DNA of 64,000 bases from the NCBI GenBank assembly GCA_003116875.1, contig BCKT01000003.1, positions 933,143-997,142 on the forward strand, written 5' to 3'. This stretch comes from Takashimella koratensis. Its lineage: Eukaryota; Basidiomycota; Tremellomycetes; Trichosporonales; Tetragoniomycetaceae. The notes below the pieces were generated by a model. The model searched no databases. It was not told where the DNA came from and saw nothing but the letters and a program-made list of their open reading frames with translations. The position numbers and the translations under genes were made by a program. Every line of letters begins with the position of its first letter. The stretch's first letter is position 1. Shown in pieces: positions 1-11,114 of this stretch.

Positions 1-261
1 TACCATCTCTTCTGGGCCATTATCGAGCTGAGCGAGGATTCCGATCTGGATAGCTAAAGCGCGATGGGCCTCGTACTGGATCCGGCCCGCGACGAGCTCG
101 AGGTGGGCGAAGAGCTGGAGGAGGGATGGAAGGGCTTTGAGGAGAGGGGTGGGGAGGATGTGTGCGCGGACAGCGTCAAGGATGAGCGAGATGGAGGCCA
201 GAGGTCGCGCTGGCGAGACCATGGGGCTGCCGCGAGGGAGGGCAGAGGCCGGGGATGCCAT
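1..261 (-). CDS. Partial hypothetical protein (N-terminus only)
   Basis: An open frame on the minus strand starts with ATG at 261-259 and runs without a stop off the left edge (87 codons). It begins MASPASALPRGSP and continues into a leucine-rich, probably helical segment (ILPTPLLKALPSLLQLFAHL). I do not recognise the family. Codon use is GC-rich at third positions like the neighbouring genes, and the start faces the SET gene across about 235 nt, consistent with a divergent promoter. The product cannot be named without the missing C-terminal part. Confidence 0.5.
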   Translation of the reverse strand, partial: MASPASALPRGSPMVSPARPLASISLILDAVRAHILPTPLLKALPSLLQLFAHLELVAGRIQYEAHRALAIQIGILAQLDNGPEEMV

Positions 262-497
262 AGTGGACGGTGAATCTCGACCCAACATAATTACAGAAAA
301 ACAGAAACACGAACATTACGCGACTGGACATGAATAAACCGGTGTGATAAATAGCAAGGACGGATGAATATTAGAATGTGGCTATGTGTATCCTAGTGAT
401 TCGCGGAAACTGCGAGCGAGCACGTCGCCTTTACTTGAATCCCTCTCCCTCTCCCTCTCCTTCTCCATCCAACACCCAACCATCAGCTTCTAATACC

Positions 498-1761
498 ATG
501 GCAGACACCAAACTCCAAGTCCAGGACGAGGAGCGCCTCAACAATATCATCGTCTCGCTCAGCGACGGTCAGTCTCTGGTCCTCTCACATCTCTCCACCA
601 CCTTCCTCGCTTCCCTAGTCTTTACCGCTCTCTGGCCCTGGCTGGGGCAACTCTGCTGACCCCTCTTAGCCAACAAGGACAAGCACGTCCGCGCACTGCG
701 GTACCATGCCCAAGAGACTCTCGATTTCCTCAACCTCATTCGACCAAACGTCAAAGAGATTCCAAACTTCTGGCGCACGGCTCTGGTACGTCACTGGCGC
801 CCCTCGGTCCCCTTTCCCTTTTTGATCTCGTACCTTCCCACCCCTTGCATCCTCGGTATTCTCCGTACCTTCACCTGATGGCGTCGTATGTGACCTTTCA
901 CAATGCTGTGGGCAGCAGCTGACCACTTGTCACAGCTCAACCACACGTTGATTGCCCAGCAGGCGAGCTTGTCGGCCGACGTCGATGCCCTCGGTTACCT
1001 CTCCGAGATTGAACTCAAGCAGGACCCACAGGACCCGCGTCCCTTCGAGCTGATCTTTGTAAGTTTTCTCATCCATTCCCAAGCGATTATAACAGCTTGA
1101 CTGACCTGGCTATCTTCTCCAACTTTCCTTGCAGCACTTTGCGGAGAACCCTTATTTCTCCAACTCGACGTTGAGTAAGAGCTATACATTGCCAAAGGGG
1201 ATCGAGGCGGCCCCATCGGACGGCGAGATCACCGACGACCTGCGCCTCTTTGAGCCTGATCAGCTCGTCTCCTCTGTGAGTTGCCTCCAGGATTATCAAA
1301 GCCATTACATGTGGTTGGAAGATGGAACGCTAAACCTTGTCACAGGCAATGAAGATTGACTGGAAAGAGGGCAAGAACCTCTGCGACAAGCACCCGCGGG
1401 CGGTCGTCGGTGACGAAGACGAGTTTGACGGTGACCCGGGATCGTTCTTCTGGTTCTTCACCAACGAGTCGGACCCTTTCGTGGTGAGTGTCCTCTCTTA
1501 ATCAAATCAGTTTTATACCCTTCATTCTTGTGCCCTCTGTTTGCAGTAGTGTCTGACCAAACTGGACGATAGCTCGGACACTCGATCGTCCAGGACGTCT
1601 TGACCGACCCCGTCATGTACTACGAGAACGAGGGAGACAATTGCGAAGGCGACGAATATGACTCGGAAGATGAGGAAGATGAGGAGGACGAGGATGAGAT
1701 TGACCTCGAAGACGAGGACGACGAGCCCCCGAAGAAGAAAACCCGCACGAACGGCGAATGA
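498..1761 (+). CDS. SET/NAP-family histone chaperone
   Basis: Six exons (498-567, 670-785, 936-1058, 1135-1275, 1346-1483, 1573-1761) join in frame to a 258-residue protein. An N-terminal helix leads into the family signature IPNFWRTALLNH (near residue 60), then a block with HFAENPYFSNSTLSK, then MKIDWKEGKNL and SFFWFFT. These correspond to the earmuff-domain motifs of human SET and yeast Vps75. The C-terminus is a strongly acidic tail of D/E runs followed by a basic KKKTRTNGE end that could be a nuclear localisation signal. Family members bind H3-H4 or H2A-H2B and act in chromatin assembly or phosphatase inhibition; which role applies here is not shown. The length fits SET rather than the longer NAP1. 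The leader at 437-470 is CT-rich. Confidence 0.88.
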
Positions 1762-2084
1762 TCATGGCTCCCAGAGTTCCTCAACGCCAAAGTCGTCGTC
1801 CTTCGTGGTTGAGGGCATGATGGAAAATAAAGTCGTGAAGATAAATTCAATCTCAAAACGCAGTGTGGTCGAATCAAGTTTGTTGAGATCGTTTGCGATT
1901 TTGTGTCTTACTGAAACACGTCGTTGCAGGCTTACATATCCTTCTAAAAACAAACCGTAGCAAGCTGTCCATGTTGGTCCCGTAGAAGGGTTCGATGTCA
2001 CTGTTGAAGAAACAAGTGTCGAGTAATTCATAATGTGCCAAAAATGCAAAACTTGTCTGTATATGACTATCGATCCTCCCACAT

Positions 2085-2938
2085 CTATCGGGTATGAAGG
2101 TTTGATCTGATAGGCATTCAACGTAAGCGTAGACCCCTTAACCAAGTCTTGATATCCACTGCACTTGACGTACCGGTTCATCATTGCCAACCTATGCACC
2201 TCTTCCAACCTCTTGAAGACATCACTCGTCCCTTCCAAGACCGCCAACACCTCTCTTGCGATCCTATCGTCCCTTCGAATCCCGGATGCCCGGCCCCTCT
2301 CGGAAGCCTTGAGAAGCCACACAATCCCCTGCCGCGTTCGCTGGCGCTCGTTCAATGCCCGAGGTGTCTGCACGGTTTTGGCTGCTTTTCGCATGGAAAG
2401 CATTCGGACAGATGGGGAAGAGAGCTCGATGGCCCGGCGAAGAAGTGGGACAGGAGGGGTGTTGGTTGCTGTTTGCCTAAAGACGGTTAGTACGACGAAC
2501 GAAGAAGGGATTGATACAGAGATGATCGATGAAGATGCAAGTGAGAGATGGTTTGTGAGAAGATAGGAACGGCTAAGATAGAGGAGTAGTCACTCACAAG
2601 AGCGAGAGAATAGTCGAGACATGTCGTTGAGCCTCTCCTTTCTTCCCATGCTTCATCAACATATTCGTAAACAGTTCCAACGTTGGTTCAACAGCAGTCG
2701 GCAGCTGACCCGGTCTGTAGCCTCTCCCCTCTACCTGCTCTGGGCCTGCTGCTGAGGGGGACAAGAACGGCGTGTGCGTCGAAGACGAGGAAGAGGAAGA
2801 TCCGCCGGTGATGTGAGCGAGTTCACCGAATCCGTCGTTGGGCGCGCGGAGGGGAGCAGAATGGCTAAGAAGACGCTTGCCGGAGGATGCGAGAGGGCGA
2901 GCGAGGGTGGTGCGGATGGAAGCCATGGTGCAGGCCAT
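2085..2938 (-). CDS. RSM7: Mitochondrial small-subunit ribosomal protein uS7m
   Basis: Three exons (2598-2938, 2174-2476, 2085-2106, complement) give 221 residues. The first 30 or so residues are rich in R, S, A and T with few acids, as in a mitochondrial presequence. The body has the uS7 core: ELFTNMLMKHGKKGEAQRHV, then ALNERQRTRQGIVWLLKAS, then IAREVLAVLEGTSDVFKRLEE ending HRLAMMNR. The last intron (2107-2173) has donor GTACGT and acceptor CAG. Splicing it gives a short natural end (RSNLHTR) instead of a readthrough tail of over 100 residues. Intron 1 (2477-2597) has a perfect TACTAAC branch site. A second in-frame ATG at 2926 is an alternative start. It is divergent from RRB1, with 238 nt between the start codons. 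Confidence 0.88.
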
Positions 2939-3176
2939 AGAGGGGTGGTGAGGACGACGAGGTTGTTGGTGAGATGAGAGGGAGAAAAAACAGTAGCCAG
3001 GTTGAGGGAAAAAGTTGGCTCTTGCTCCCTGCTAGTATACTTTCCCACGGTCGATCGTCCTCCACGTGGGTAGCCAGAAAAGTTGAAAATTGTTCCAGTT
3101 CGTCACTCTGCACACTTTACAACCCCAACCACCCCCCACCCCTACCCCTTTCCTTACATCTACCTGACCACGCGCG

Positions 3177-4544
3177 ATGAGCAAGAAGCGAACCTCGGAC
3201 GTGGCCGACCTCCCGAGCAAAGCGGCCAACCAGGGCCAGGCGACAGCCCGCCCTGCGGCAGCGGTCGATGCGGACGAGGAGATGGGCGAGTTTGAGGATC
3301 GGTGGGAGGACGATATTGATGAAGAGGATGAAGAGGTGGTTGATGCAGATGCAGAGGGGGATGATATCGGTGAGTCCTCAAGGAGGTCCCAACGGGTGAA
3401 AAGAACGATACGGTGTCTTCGTGTGCATAGCTGACGGACACTATCTCCTCCATAACCCCTTCGCCCTCACTCTTGACGCAGAGGTCACACAAGCTCTCGA
3501 GGACGAGGACGACGAGGAAGAGGGTGACGGAACTTCCCGCGCTGCACCCAAGACCCAGACCTATCTCCCAGGTACCAAGCTGGGTCCCGACGAGCAGCTT
3601 GTTCCCGACAATTCTGTCTACCTATGCCTTCACCAGTTGTCGTACGCATGGCCTTGTTTATCCTTTGACGTGCTTCGCGACAACCTTGGTCTCGACCGCG
3701 CTGGGTTTCCTCACACTGCCTGGATCGTTGCGGGTACACAGGCGGGCGAGGTCCCCGGACAAGGTGCGAGGGCGAAGGATGAGATTGTGGTTATGCGACT
3801 CAGCGGGCTGTCTAAGACCCAGAACGACGACGACAGCGATCCCGAGGACGAGGATGATGACGACAACGATGTGGACGAGGATGCTCAGCTAGACTTCCTC
3901 ACTCTCCCGCACGTAGGGAACGTCAATCGTATCCGAGCACGGCATACACCGACCTCTTCGACCGGTGGGGCAGACTCTGTTCCGGACCCTTACCACGTCG
4001 CGTCCTTCTCCGAGACGGGCAAAGTGCACATTTGGGACGTCCGACCGTTGATCGATACCTTGTCTGGCCCATCTCGTCCTCGCCAGAAGACACCAATCCA
4101 CACCATCTCCAACCACGGACGGTCCGAGGGTTTCGCCGTCGAGTGGGGGTCTACCGGCTTGCTCACAGGCGACGTCGACTCCAAGATCTTCCTCACAACT
4201 CTCACCCCGACGGGCTTCAGTACGGCGCCTAAACCGTATGCGTCACACACCAGCAGCATAGAGGACTTGCAGTGGTCCCCGAGTGAACCGACGGTCTTTG
4301 CGAGTTGCAGCGCGGATAAGACGGTCAGGGTATGGGACGTGAGAGAAAAGGCGAGGAAGAGTGTTGTCAGTGTTACGGCCCACGAGGACGACGTGAATGT
4401 TATTAGCTGGAATAAGCAGGTTGAGTACTTGCTCGTGTCGGGAGGAGACGAGGGTGGACTCAAGGTGTGGGATCTTCGCATGTTCAAAAAGTACGTGGGG
4501 TTTGTTAGGACGTCCCTCTTTTCTTTCATTCATCCTCCATCTCC

Positions 4545-4581
<37 letters not shown>

Positions 4582-4942
4582 ACCCTTGGTCCCTTGGCTA
4601 ATCCTGCGCAGCGCCCCATCCCCTGTCGCACACTTCACCTGGCACACCGAACCCATCACGTCGGTCGAATGGCATCCTTCCGATTCCTCCGTCTTCGCCG
4701 CTTCTGGATCCGACGACCAAGTGACTCTCTGGGACCTCTCTGTCGAGCCGGATGAGGATGAGGCTCCTCTCAGCGGTCCCCGGGGACCCAACGGCGAACG
4801 CCTCGAAGTCCCGCCCCAACTTCTCTTCGTTCATCAAGGTCAGAAGGACGTTAAAGAGATTCATTGGCATCCTCAGATTCCAGGGATGGTGATCAGTACC
4901 GCTAGCGATTCGTTTAATGCCTTCAAGACTATCTCGTGTTAG
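3177..4942 (+). CDS. RRB1: Ribosome assembly protein RRB1 (GRWD1, glutamate-rich WD repeat)
   Basis: Three exons (3177-3369, 3482-4490, 4612-4942) encode 510 residues. The N-terminus is acidic (D/E runs near residues 35-65 and again at the exon 2 start), followed by the family block LPGTKLGPDEQLVPDNSVY and a second acidic patch near residue 190. WD repeats follow, with clear signatures VHIWDVRPL, VRVWDVREK, LKVWDLRMF and VTLWDLSVE. The end, PGMVISTASDSFNAFKTIS, matches the conserved GRWD1/Rrb1 C-terminus. In yeast, Rrb1 is the dedicated chaperone of ribosomal protein uL3 in 60S assembly. Intron 2 holds a (TC)n run. The gene is adjacent to and divergent from uS7m. Confidence 0.92.
4549..4576 (+). 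repeat. (TC)n microsatellite in RRB1 intron 2
   Basis: An uninterrupted run of TC dinucleotides serves as part of the pyrimidine tract of the 121-nt intron between exons 2 and 3 of RRB1. Confidence 0.9.
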
Positions 4943-5099
4943 TCTGGTCCGAGCGAAAGTTTAAGGGTTTTCGGCAAGTCAAGAGATGTGATGCACCATG
5001 TAATTCTTATTTGGTAGAAGAGGAACACATTTGCATGATATTAGATACAGTTATATGACGTTAGAGTCAAGGGTTCTGAGCGTTGAGAGTGGGCAGATA

Positions 5100-5989
5100 T
5101 TAGCCGTAATACGGCTCGTCGGTCTCGTCGGTGAGGTCCAAGGCACCTGTGTACGGCGTCCTTGCTCGTCGGCGCTATCCACGGACCTAGAGTCAGTTTC
5201 TTCTCCCGGGCTGAGGGTGGGGCAGAGGGGCGGAGGGGTGCGGGGTTGGCGATGTGGAGATGTGGAAATATGGAAAGGAGAGGAGGTGGAATGGTGAACC
5301 CGTGAGGTTCTCTCTCTCTCTTTCCGCTCAACATACCTGCTCGTTCTTCTCCTCTACATGGTTTCGGTGTTGTTTACTATGCGAAAGTCCTTTCTTCTTC
5401 AACGTGTTTGAACCCAAAACGACGTGCGCGTAGTCCACGATGGGATCAAGGTCAAGGGGACCAATGTCGAGGAGGGTGTTACCTTGGCTAGAACTGGAAG
5501 GGGTCGCGGAAGAGGCAGGAGAGGAATTGAGGATGTTGCCGAGGTTGAGACCACGCTCCGTCTCGGCCTAGGTTGAGGGTGAGCGAGATGCATGTGTGGA
5601 AAAAGGAGAGGGCGAGTTAGGAGGGGGGGGGGGGGGGGGGGGAGGGAAGTGGGGATGGGTGAGGGAAAACGTACCTGATCGGACGAACGCGGCGCAGCAA
5701 GCGAGACCGTGGCGAAGAAGACANNNNNNNNNNNNNNNNNNNNNNNNNNNNNNNNNNNNNNNNNNNNNNNNNNNNNNNNNNNNNNNNNNNNNNNNNNNNN
5801 NNNNNNNNNNNNNNNNNNNNNNNGAGCGAGATGCATGTGTGGAAAAAGGAGAGGGCGGGGGGGGGGGGGGGGGGGGGGGGGGGGGAGGGAAGTGGGGATG
5901 GGTGAGGGAAAACGTACCTGAGGAGGCTGAGTCGGCGCAGCAAGCGAGACCGTGGCGAAGAAGACAATAGAGAAGAGAGTCGTACGCAT
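5100..5989 (-). CDS. Small secreted protein, model crosses an assembly gap
   Basis: Three exons (5918-5989, 5337-5567, 5100-5174, complement) predict 125 residues. Exon 1 is a clean signal peptide, MRTTLFSIVFFATVSLAAP, cleaved probably after SLAAP or nearby. The mature part is small and polar, with a serine-rich stretch, a basic segment (LKKKGLSHSKQHRNH) and an acidic end (LTDETDEPYYG). I see no cysteine pattern and no known domain. The exon 3 acceptor at 5175-5176 was chosen because it keeps the frame to a TAA. Intron 1 (5568-5917) contains 100 N plus a second copy of the exon 1/intron 1 boundary, so its length and the residues just after the signal peptide are uncertain. Function unknown; it could be a cell-wall or effector-like protein. 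Confidence 0.5.
5581..5723 (+). repeat. Left copy of a duplicated segment flanking the gap
   Basis: This stretch repeats at 5824-5966, on the other side of the N gap. It contains a 20-G run (5623-5642), the GTACGT splice donor and the 3' part of the signal-peptide exon. The copies are nearly identical except for the G-run area and about 12 nt just before the donor. Confidence 0.85.
5724..5823. other. Assembly gap (100 N)
   Basis: Exactly 100 undetermined bases, the usual placeholder for a gap of unknown size, flanked by direct copies that each hold a long poly-G run. Confidence 0.98.
5824..5966 (+). repeat. Right copy of the duplicated segment flanking the gap
   Basis: Second copy of 5581-5723, with a 29-G run (5857-5885). 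Read on the minus strand it encodes the end of the signal peptide followed by TQPPQ, while the left copy encodes RSSDQ at the same place. Both copies keep the donor GTACGT. Confidence 0.85.
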
Positions 5990-6351
5990 CTTGTCGAAGC
6001 TGAGGTGACAGTTGGCAGCGGTGGTGCTGGTGTTGGTGCTGGTGACAATGGTGGTGCTAGCCGTTGTAGTGTGACTATGAATTGTGTCTACGACCAGTAA
6101 CGTATCGAACTAATCAGGTTTGGTGTGTTGGTGAGAGACAGCTAGATCTGATGAAGAGAGAGACAAGCAGATCTGAAGTTTTGGCAGTGTGTACATATGT
6201 ATGTATTCGAGACGGGGGGGAGGGGGGGTTTGGTCCAAGATGTTTGTCGTTTGTCTATGAGCGATGGTGAGCGATCGACGGGGCCAAAGGACCAGCCAAG
6301 CGCAGTTGTGTCGCAGGGAGGCGGCGGGTGCAGGGAGTCAGCCGTTCAGCC

Positions 6352-6391
6352 GTTGGGAGTTGGGCGTTGGGCGTTGGGCGTTGGGCAGTGG
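6352..6391 (+). repeat. GTTGGGC short tandem array
   Basis: Five to six imperfect heptamer units (GTTGGGA, then GTTGGGC repeated, then a GTGGGC end) in the intergenic space upstream of the secreted-protein gene. Confidence 0.85.
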
Positions 6392-6588
6392 GCAAAGCAT
6401 GTATCGATCTCGACTGCCACTTGTTATCCTCGCCACTTGACCAGCCCAATATCGGAAAGTAATGTCTCGCAGCCTCCAGTCGTCGGTCGAGCGGTCGAGA
6501 TTACAATCTCCCCCCAGCCGCTGCTGCTCCAAACACGCGACACCCGTGTACCCGTGCTTTACGTTTTGAATTCCAGCTAACGGTTTGG

Positions 6589-6590
6589 CC

Positions 6591-6622
<32 letters not shown>

Positions 6623-6624
6623 CC
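6589..6624 (+). repeat. CT/CA compound microsatellite
   Basis: (CT)n passes directly into (CA)n with one G interruption. Intergenic. Confidence 0.85.
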
Positions 6625-7156
6625 ACAGATACCAGGCACGAAAGACCACGGTTCGTCGGTGATTCAGGTGACACAATGGTGTGAGGGCAAGGAGACAATC
6701 GGCGCCGAGCCGAGCCCGGGAATAAGGTCCAGGGACAGCCGGGACTGCCGGGGGCTGAAGGGGTCGCGGTATGTCCGATGTCGAGACAATAGCGCGCTAA
6801 TGATTCAGTCTCGATTCGATATGTGATGCTGGAGTCGGGGATGAGGGAGACGTTTTTGTGAGCTGGTACACGTGCACTTGCGAGGGGTGAAGGGAAGAGG
6901 GGCAGGGCAGGGGTCAAGGGACAAACGAGGGAGTCGGGTGTCGTAAAGTTCATTTCTAGTACTAAAGGTGTAGGTACAAGGAGAGGAGATAGTGTAAAGA
7001 CAAAGGTCCAATCTCGGATCAGATACACGAGGGATCCAGGCCATGCCGAGGGACGGATCTAAAAGGGAGACAGGGAGAAAGAGAGGTAGATAGGTCAAAG
7101 CACTGAATCACAGCTCATCATCGGACGCTAGAGTGGCGGTCAGTGTCAGCTTTCTC

Positions 7157-9929
7157 TCAACCAACCTTCACAAACGCGGGAATACAGGGCAAAAGGTTCA
7201 ACTGCAACTCCTGCTCGTACGTTGTCAGCCTCGACTCACCTCCCATTGATGCAAGGAAGTTTGCGAAATCCGCTTCTTTCCTCGCCTCGTCACCTATCCT
7301 ATCCAACTCGTCTTCTCCAGTTGTACTTGCTCCCTGCGTATTCTGCTTCTTCGCTTGGGCCTTGTCTTTCCCTCCAGCGCTCTTAGCCTTCTTCTTCTCC
7401 TTCTTCACCTTCTTCCGTTCCGGCTGACGGGTCTCACCTCTCCCCTCGTAGTCCTCCTCATCATCATACATATCCCCGTGGGTATCCTCGTCCACTCCCA
7501 TCCCCATGAAGCCCAGCATGAGTTCACCCTCGGTTCGTTCGGCTGCAGCTTGGCGTTTCCTTGCCTTCTTGGCTTGCTGTTTCAGGCGCTGTCGATCGAA
7601 CATTGTATCCGTGGGTAGAACGGAGAGCTCCTCGGTGGTGAATAGGCGAGAAGGGTGAGAAACACCACCAGATCGTGAGGGGGCGGGAGGGGCGACCAGG
7701 GTAGAGGGGGTGAATGAGAAGGAGGACTGAGGTGGGAGATGGGGCTTGGTGGTATTGGGCAAAGGTCGCATCGAGCGTGAGGTCGGAGCAAGGGAAGAGG
7801 TGGTCGATCGGGGAGAGCTCATGTCTGACCCAGGGGACAGGGGCGCGGAAAAGTCAAACGCAGGTGCCGGCTGCACGGGTTTCGCTGCAGTCGGGACAAT
7901 GCTGCTATTTAAAGATCGATACGTCAGCTCCCTCTCTATCGTCCAGCTCTATGGTGAGCTCGAACCATCCCACTCACTCATCCACGATCTCCTCCTCCGC
8001 ATCGGCGGTAAACCCTTCGTCACCCTCCCAAGCCGCCTCATCACCCAGATGATCAAACAACCCATCAATAGTAAACGCCTCGCTGAGTGAAGTCAAGATC
8101 TTGGCTTCTCCAACTTGGTCTCCCCCTTTCTTATCCATCGCGACATCTCCGTCCACACCCGCGTTGGCGTTGGAGTCGGTCGGCGCGGGCTTTTGTGGGG
8201 CAGAAGAAGGATGGACCGCAGGTGGTTTGGTGTAGTATGGAATCTTGCCGCTATTCCAGTCACGAAGCACGGTCACTGCCGCACCCTCGAGGTCGGGTAT
8301 ACCTCCCTAGGGAGAGTGAGCCAGTGCTTAGATGGTAAAAGGGGACATGGCTTACCTTGCCGAGTCGACCACGGGTAAGCGCAACTTTGATAAGGAAGTC
8401 ACGGACGTCGGTGTAAGAAGGTATATCGTAGAGGTCTCGTAGCAAATGAGGTTCGGCACGGTCCAGAATGACTTCGACTGGAAACAACAGTCAGACTTGC
8501 CTCAATCACAAATACTCTTCCGCCCAGTCACCGACCCAAGACAACCCATCAGCGCCAGGACTCACCAGGTGCAGTCGGGTCTTCGACCAACTCCGCCTTG
8601 ACGCAGTTCCTGAGCATAATCTCCGCCTGTCTCTTCTTCCCTTCCGGCGTATCCATATCCCTTCCGATATCCTCCAAGACCACACCTGGGCAATCCAGGA
8701 TTTTCACTCCCTTATCCAGAACTACCTCCTGCACTACCCTTGTCTTTCCCGGCATCGCAGCGACGCCGCATGCTCGACTCCTTTTCAGCGAATTGATGAG
8801 AGAGGATTTCCCGACGTTGGGGTAGCCGACAACTCCAACGGTCAAGGACGAGTGAGGGGTCGAGAGCGCGTACTGCTTCAGCAGGTTGAGCAACGCCGGG
8901 GCGCCGAGGGACGAAGAGGTGGATGGAAGCTCGGGGAGCTTGGCAGCGGCTTGGCCAGGGACGGTAGGCGCTTGGACGATAGGCACAGCGTTTTGGGAGA
9001 GGTTTTGACGCTGGTTTTGAGTAGAAGACTTGAATGGCATACAAGGGAACGAGTGGCGTAGATACCTCAACCATGCTTCAAGGTTTGCTCGCGGGACCAG
9101 ATCTGAAGGGGATAGATGTCAATATCATCCCCCATAAGCAAAGGATGTAAAATTTCCCAAAGCAAACAACTTACCAATCTTGTTGACAACCGCGAGCAGC
9201 TTCTTCCCCTGAGCATCCCGTTTCCTAACTTCCTCCTCGACCCATCGACTCCTTGTCCCATCTGGATCACGCGCATCAAGCACCTGAATGATAACGTCGC
9301 TCCGTTCAATGACTTTTCGGAGCTCTCTCATGAACGCCTTGGACGACGAATCGCGCGTGCTCAGTGCTGCGTCGACAGGGGTGTAGTCTGTCGAGCCTGA
9401 GGCGAGGGAGGAGAGGTGGTTGTCTTCCATGTATCTCGAAGTTCCAGCGAGGGCGGCAATGGACCGGGCAGCGCCTGATGGTGCGCTGGGCGGGGGCTAG
9501 AGGAAGCAGAGGGGTACATGGTCAACAGTGGCAGAAAAAGATGGGCAGGAGAGGTGGGCGAGGAGAAGCTACAACTCACTGCTGGCTTGCTAAAGGCTGA
9601 CGTCTGCTGCTTGCCTCCCTTGAACTGCGGCAACTTTGGGACGCCACCATCTTTGCGTTCTGTTCACGTGTGGTGCGCAAGGAAAATGATCAGATATGGG
9701 CTGTTGTGGTCGATGGCGCGAAGGAAGAGGTACTGAGATAAGATATGACTCACTGAGACCAGCTGTCGGCAAGGTGTAGACCTTGTTCTTGCCGCCGCCC
9801 TGCTTGTTGTCTGAGCCAAAAATCAGCCGTCTGTACCTTGATTTGGACGGAGCCGGAGTGGTGCTCAAGATCCAAAAGCATAGGGTCGGGCGATGAGGAG
9901 AGGGGATGCTGCTCACTTGGCTTGGGCAT
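7157..9929 (-). CDS. NUG1: Nucleolar circularly permuted GTPase, NUG1/GRN1/GNL3L type
   Basis: Eight exons (complement: 9917-9929, 9754-9810, 9580-9659, 9175-9496, 8566-9102, 8356-8477, 7978-8306, 7157-7901) give 734 residues. The GTPase motifs are in permuted order: [10 protein letters not shown], then G4 NKIDL (about residue 155), then G1 GYPNVGKSS (about 250-258), then G3 DCPG (about 294). The segment [13 protein letters not shown] is typical of GNL3L/Nug1. These proteins act in pre-60S assembly and export in the nucleolus. It is longer than yeast Nug1, with a proline/serine-rich and then lysine-rich C-terminal region ([26 protein letters not shown]). The N-terminus is short and G/K-rich rather than the usual long basic one. 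The first exon is only 13 nt. Frames were checked across all seven introns. The last few residues depend on there being no further 3' intron. Confidence 0.85.
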
Positions 9930-11114
9930 GGTGCTGGCTTACTCGATGGATGTGGATGACCTTGAATGCTGCAAGCAACAACAAGCGCAAGATGACGACC
10001 AACTTTGAATTTTTTGGACAAGCGGAGCTGGGACGATCTCCGCGGCCAAGGGGTCACGTGCGGACGGCATCCCTTGTGACTGGCATTCATGCATCCCTTA
10101 GGTTGAAGTTGGTTTGGACGTATGCATGCATGAGATAGCAGAACAACGTGCATTAGGCAGAGCTGAGTCAGAGGTCGAGTCGTCTGCTGAACAGTCGCTT
10201 GAATACGAGGGGGTCATAAGCACGCTGGGTAGGGGATCAGAGTGCTCGCTAGAGTCGCGGATGCATTCGTATGGAGGAGGGTTGGAAAATAATCTAAACT
10301 CGCGACAGGGCCAGGGGTGGTAAGGTGGTAACTTAGAGTAGGTTATTGCAGCCTGACGCGAGAGGAAGAGGAGAGAGAGCCCAGTCTCGTCTCGGTCGGT
10401 TCAGTGTCCAATCGGGATCGTGTCCAATCTGAGGCCATCCGTATCCCAAATGGGACGGGAGTGAATGGAAAATGGAAAAGGAAAAACACAATGTCCAAAC
10501 TGTGCCCAGGCGGTCGCGCCTAGGCGAGTCCAGGCAGCGTAAGTAAGCGTGGACGAGACGAGGGTAGGGGAATTTCCATTTCTCTACTGAACTTTGGGGT
10601 TTGGGGTTTGGGCTGTGGGCTGTGAGCTGTGAGCGAGAGGGGCGGCTGTTATCTCTGTGCTGACGCCACCAGGGCCCTGTACGAGGATTATTTTCCAAGA
10701 ATCATTGACCGATTGGAAAACAATCGCGCCCAACTCCGGCCACCGGTGAGATTGTTGGAAAATCCATCTAATCGTCAGCCTACAATGGTAAATTCCTCTG
10801 CAGACACGGGAGTGTGCAGCGGGGTCTCGTATAAGAAACACGGCAGCCAAGAGCATCTCTTGCCCCCTCTTGCCCCCTCCTCACCCCTCCTCACCCCTCC
10901 TCACCCCTCATCGTTCGAGCTGACCGCTGCGTTGACTGACGACCGCATCGAGTCGTGGTGACTTGACCTCTGTCTATCCATCCATCATCACCCAACCTTA
11001 TCTCGGGTCGAGTGCGATTCGATTCATTGCCACGCGACTTGTCCATCACTACTCCAGCCCCATCTCACTCCTCATCTCACCTCTTCTCCTCTCACCTCAC
11101 TCCACCCCACCACC
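9930..11114. other. Divergent intergenic region between NUG1-like gene and GCV2
   Basis: About 1.2 kb with no supported gene. The part nearest GCV2 has CCCCTCCTCA tandem units (10858-10912) followed by a CT-rich leader. Near 10595-10635 there are GGGTTTG and GGGCTGT-like short repeats. Confidence 0.6.
10858..10912 (+). repeat. CCCCTCCTCA short tandem units in the GCV2 upstream region
   Basis: Several near-identical pyrimidine-rich units lie about 200 nt upstream of the GCV2 start codon. Such CT-rich tracts are common in fungal core promoters. Confidence 0.7.

Larger units (their letters stand above)
5990..7156. other. Intergenic region: upstream of the secreted-protein gene, downstream of the NUG1-like gene
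   Basis: No coding feature is supported here. It holds a GTTGGGC tandem array (about 6352-6391) and a CT/CA simple repeat (about 6589-6624). Confidence 0.6.

Noticed and set aside
1762..2084. C-terminal extension of uS7m by readthrough of the last intron
   Set aside because: A consensus GTACGT donor and CAG acceptor give a natural uS7 end; the extension has no family support.
5596..5970. Poly-glycine frames through the N gap
   Set aside because: Produced by G homopolymers and undetermined bases; not genes.
10590..10640. GGGTTTG/GGGCTGT repeats resembling telomeric DNA
   Set aside because: Only two or three irregular units, in an internal promoter region; not a telomere tract.
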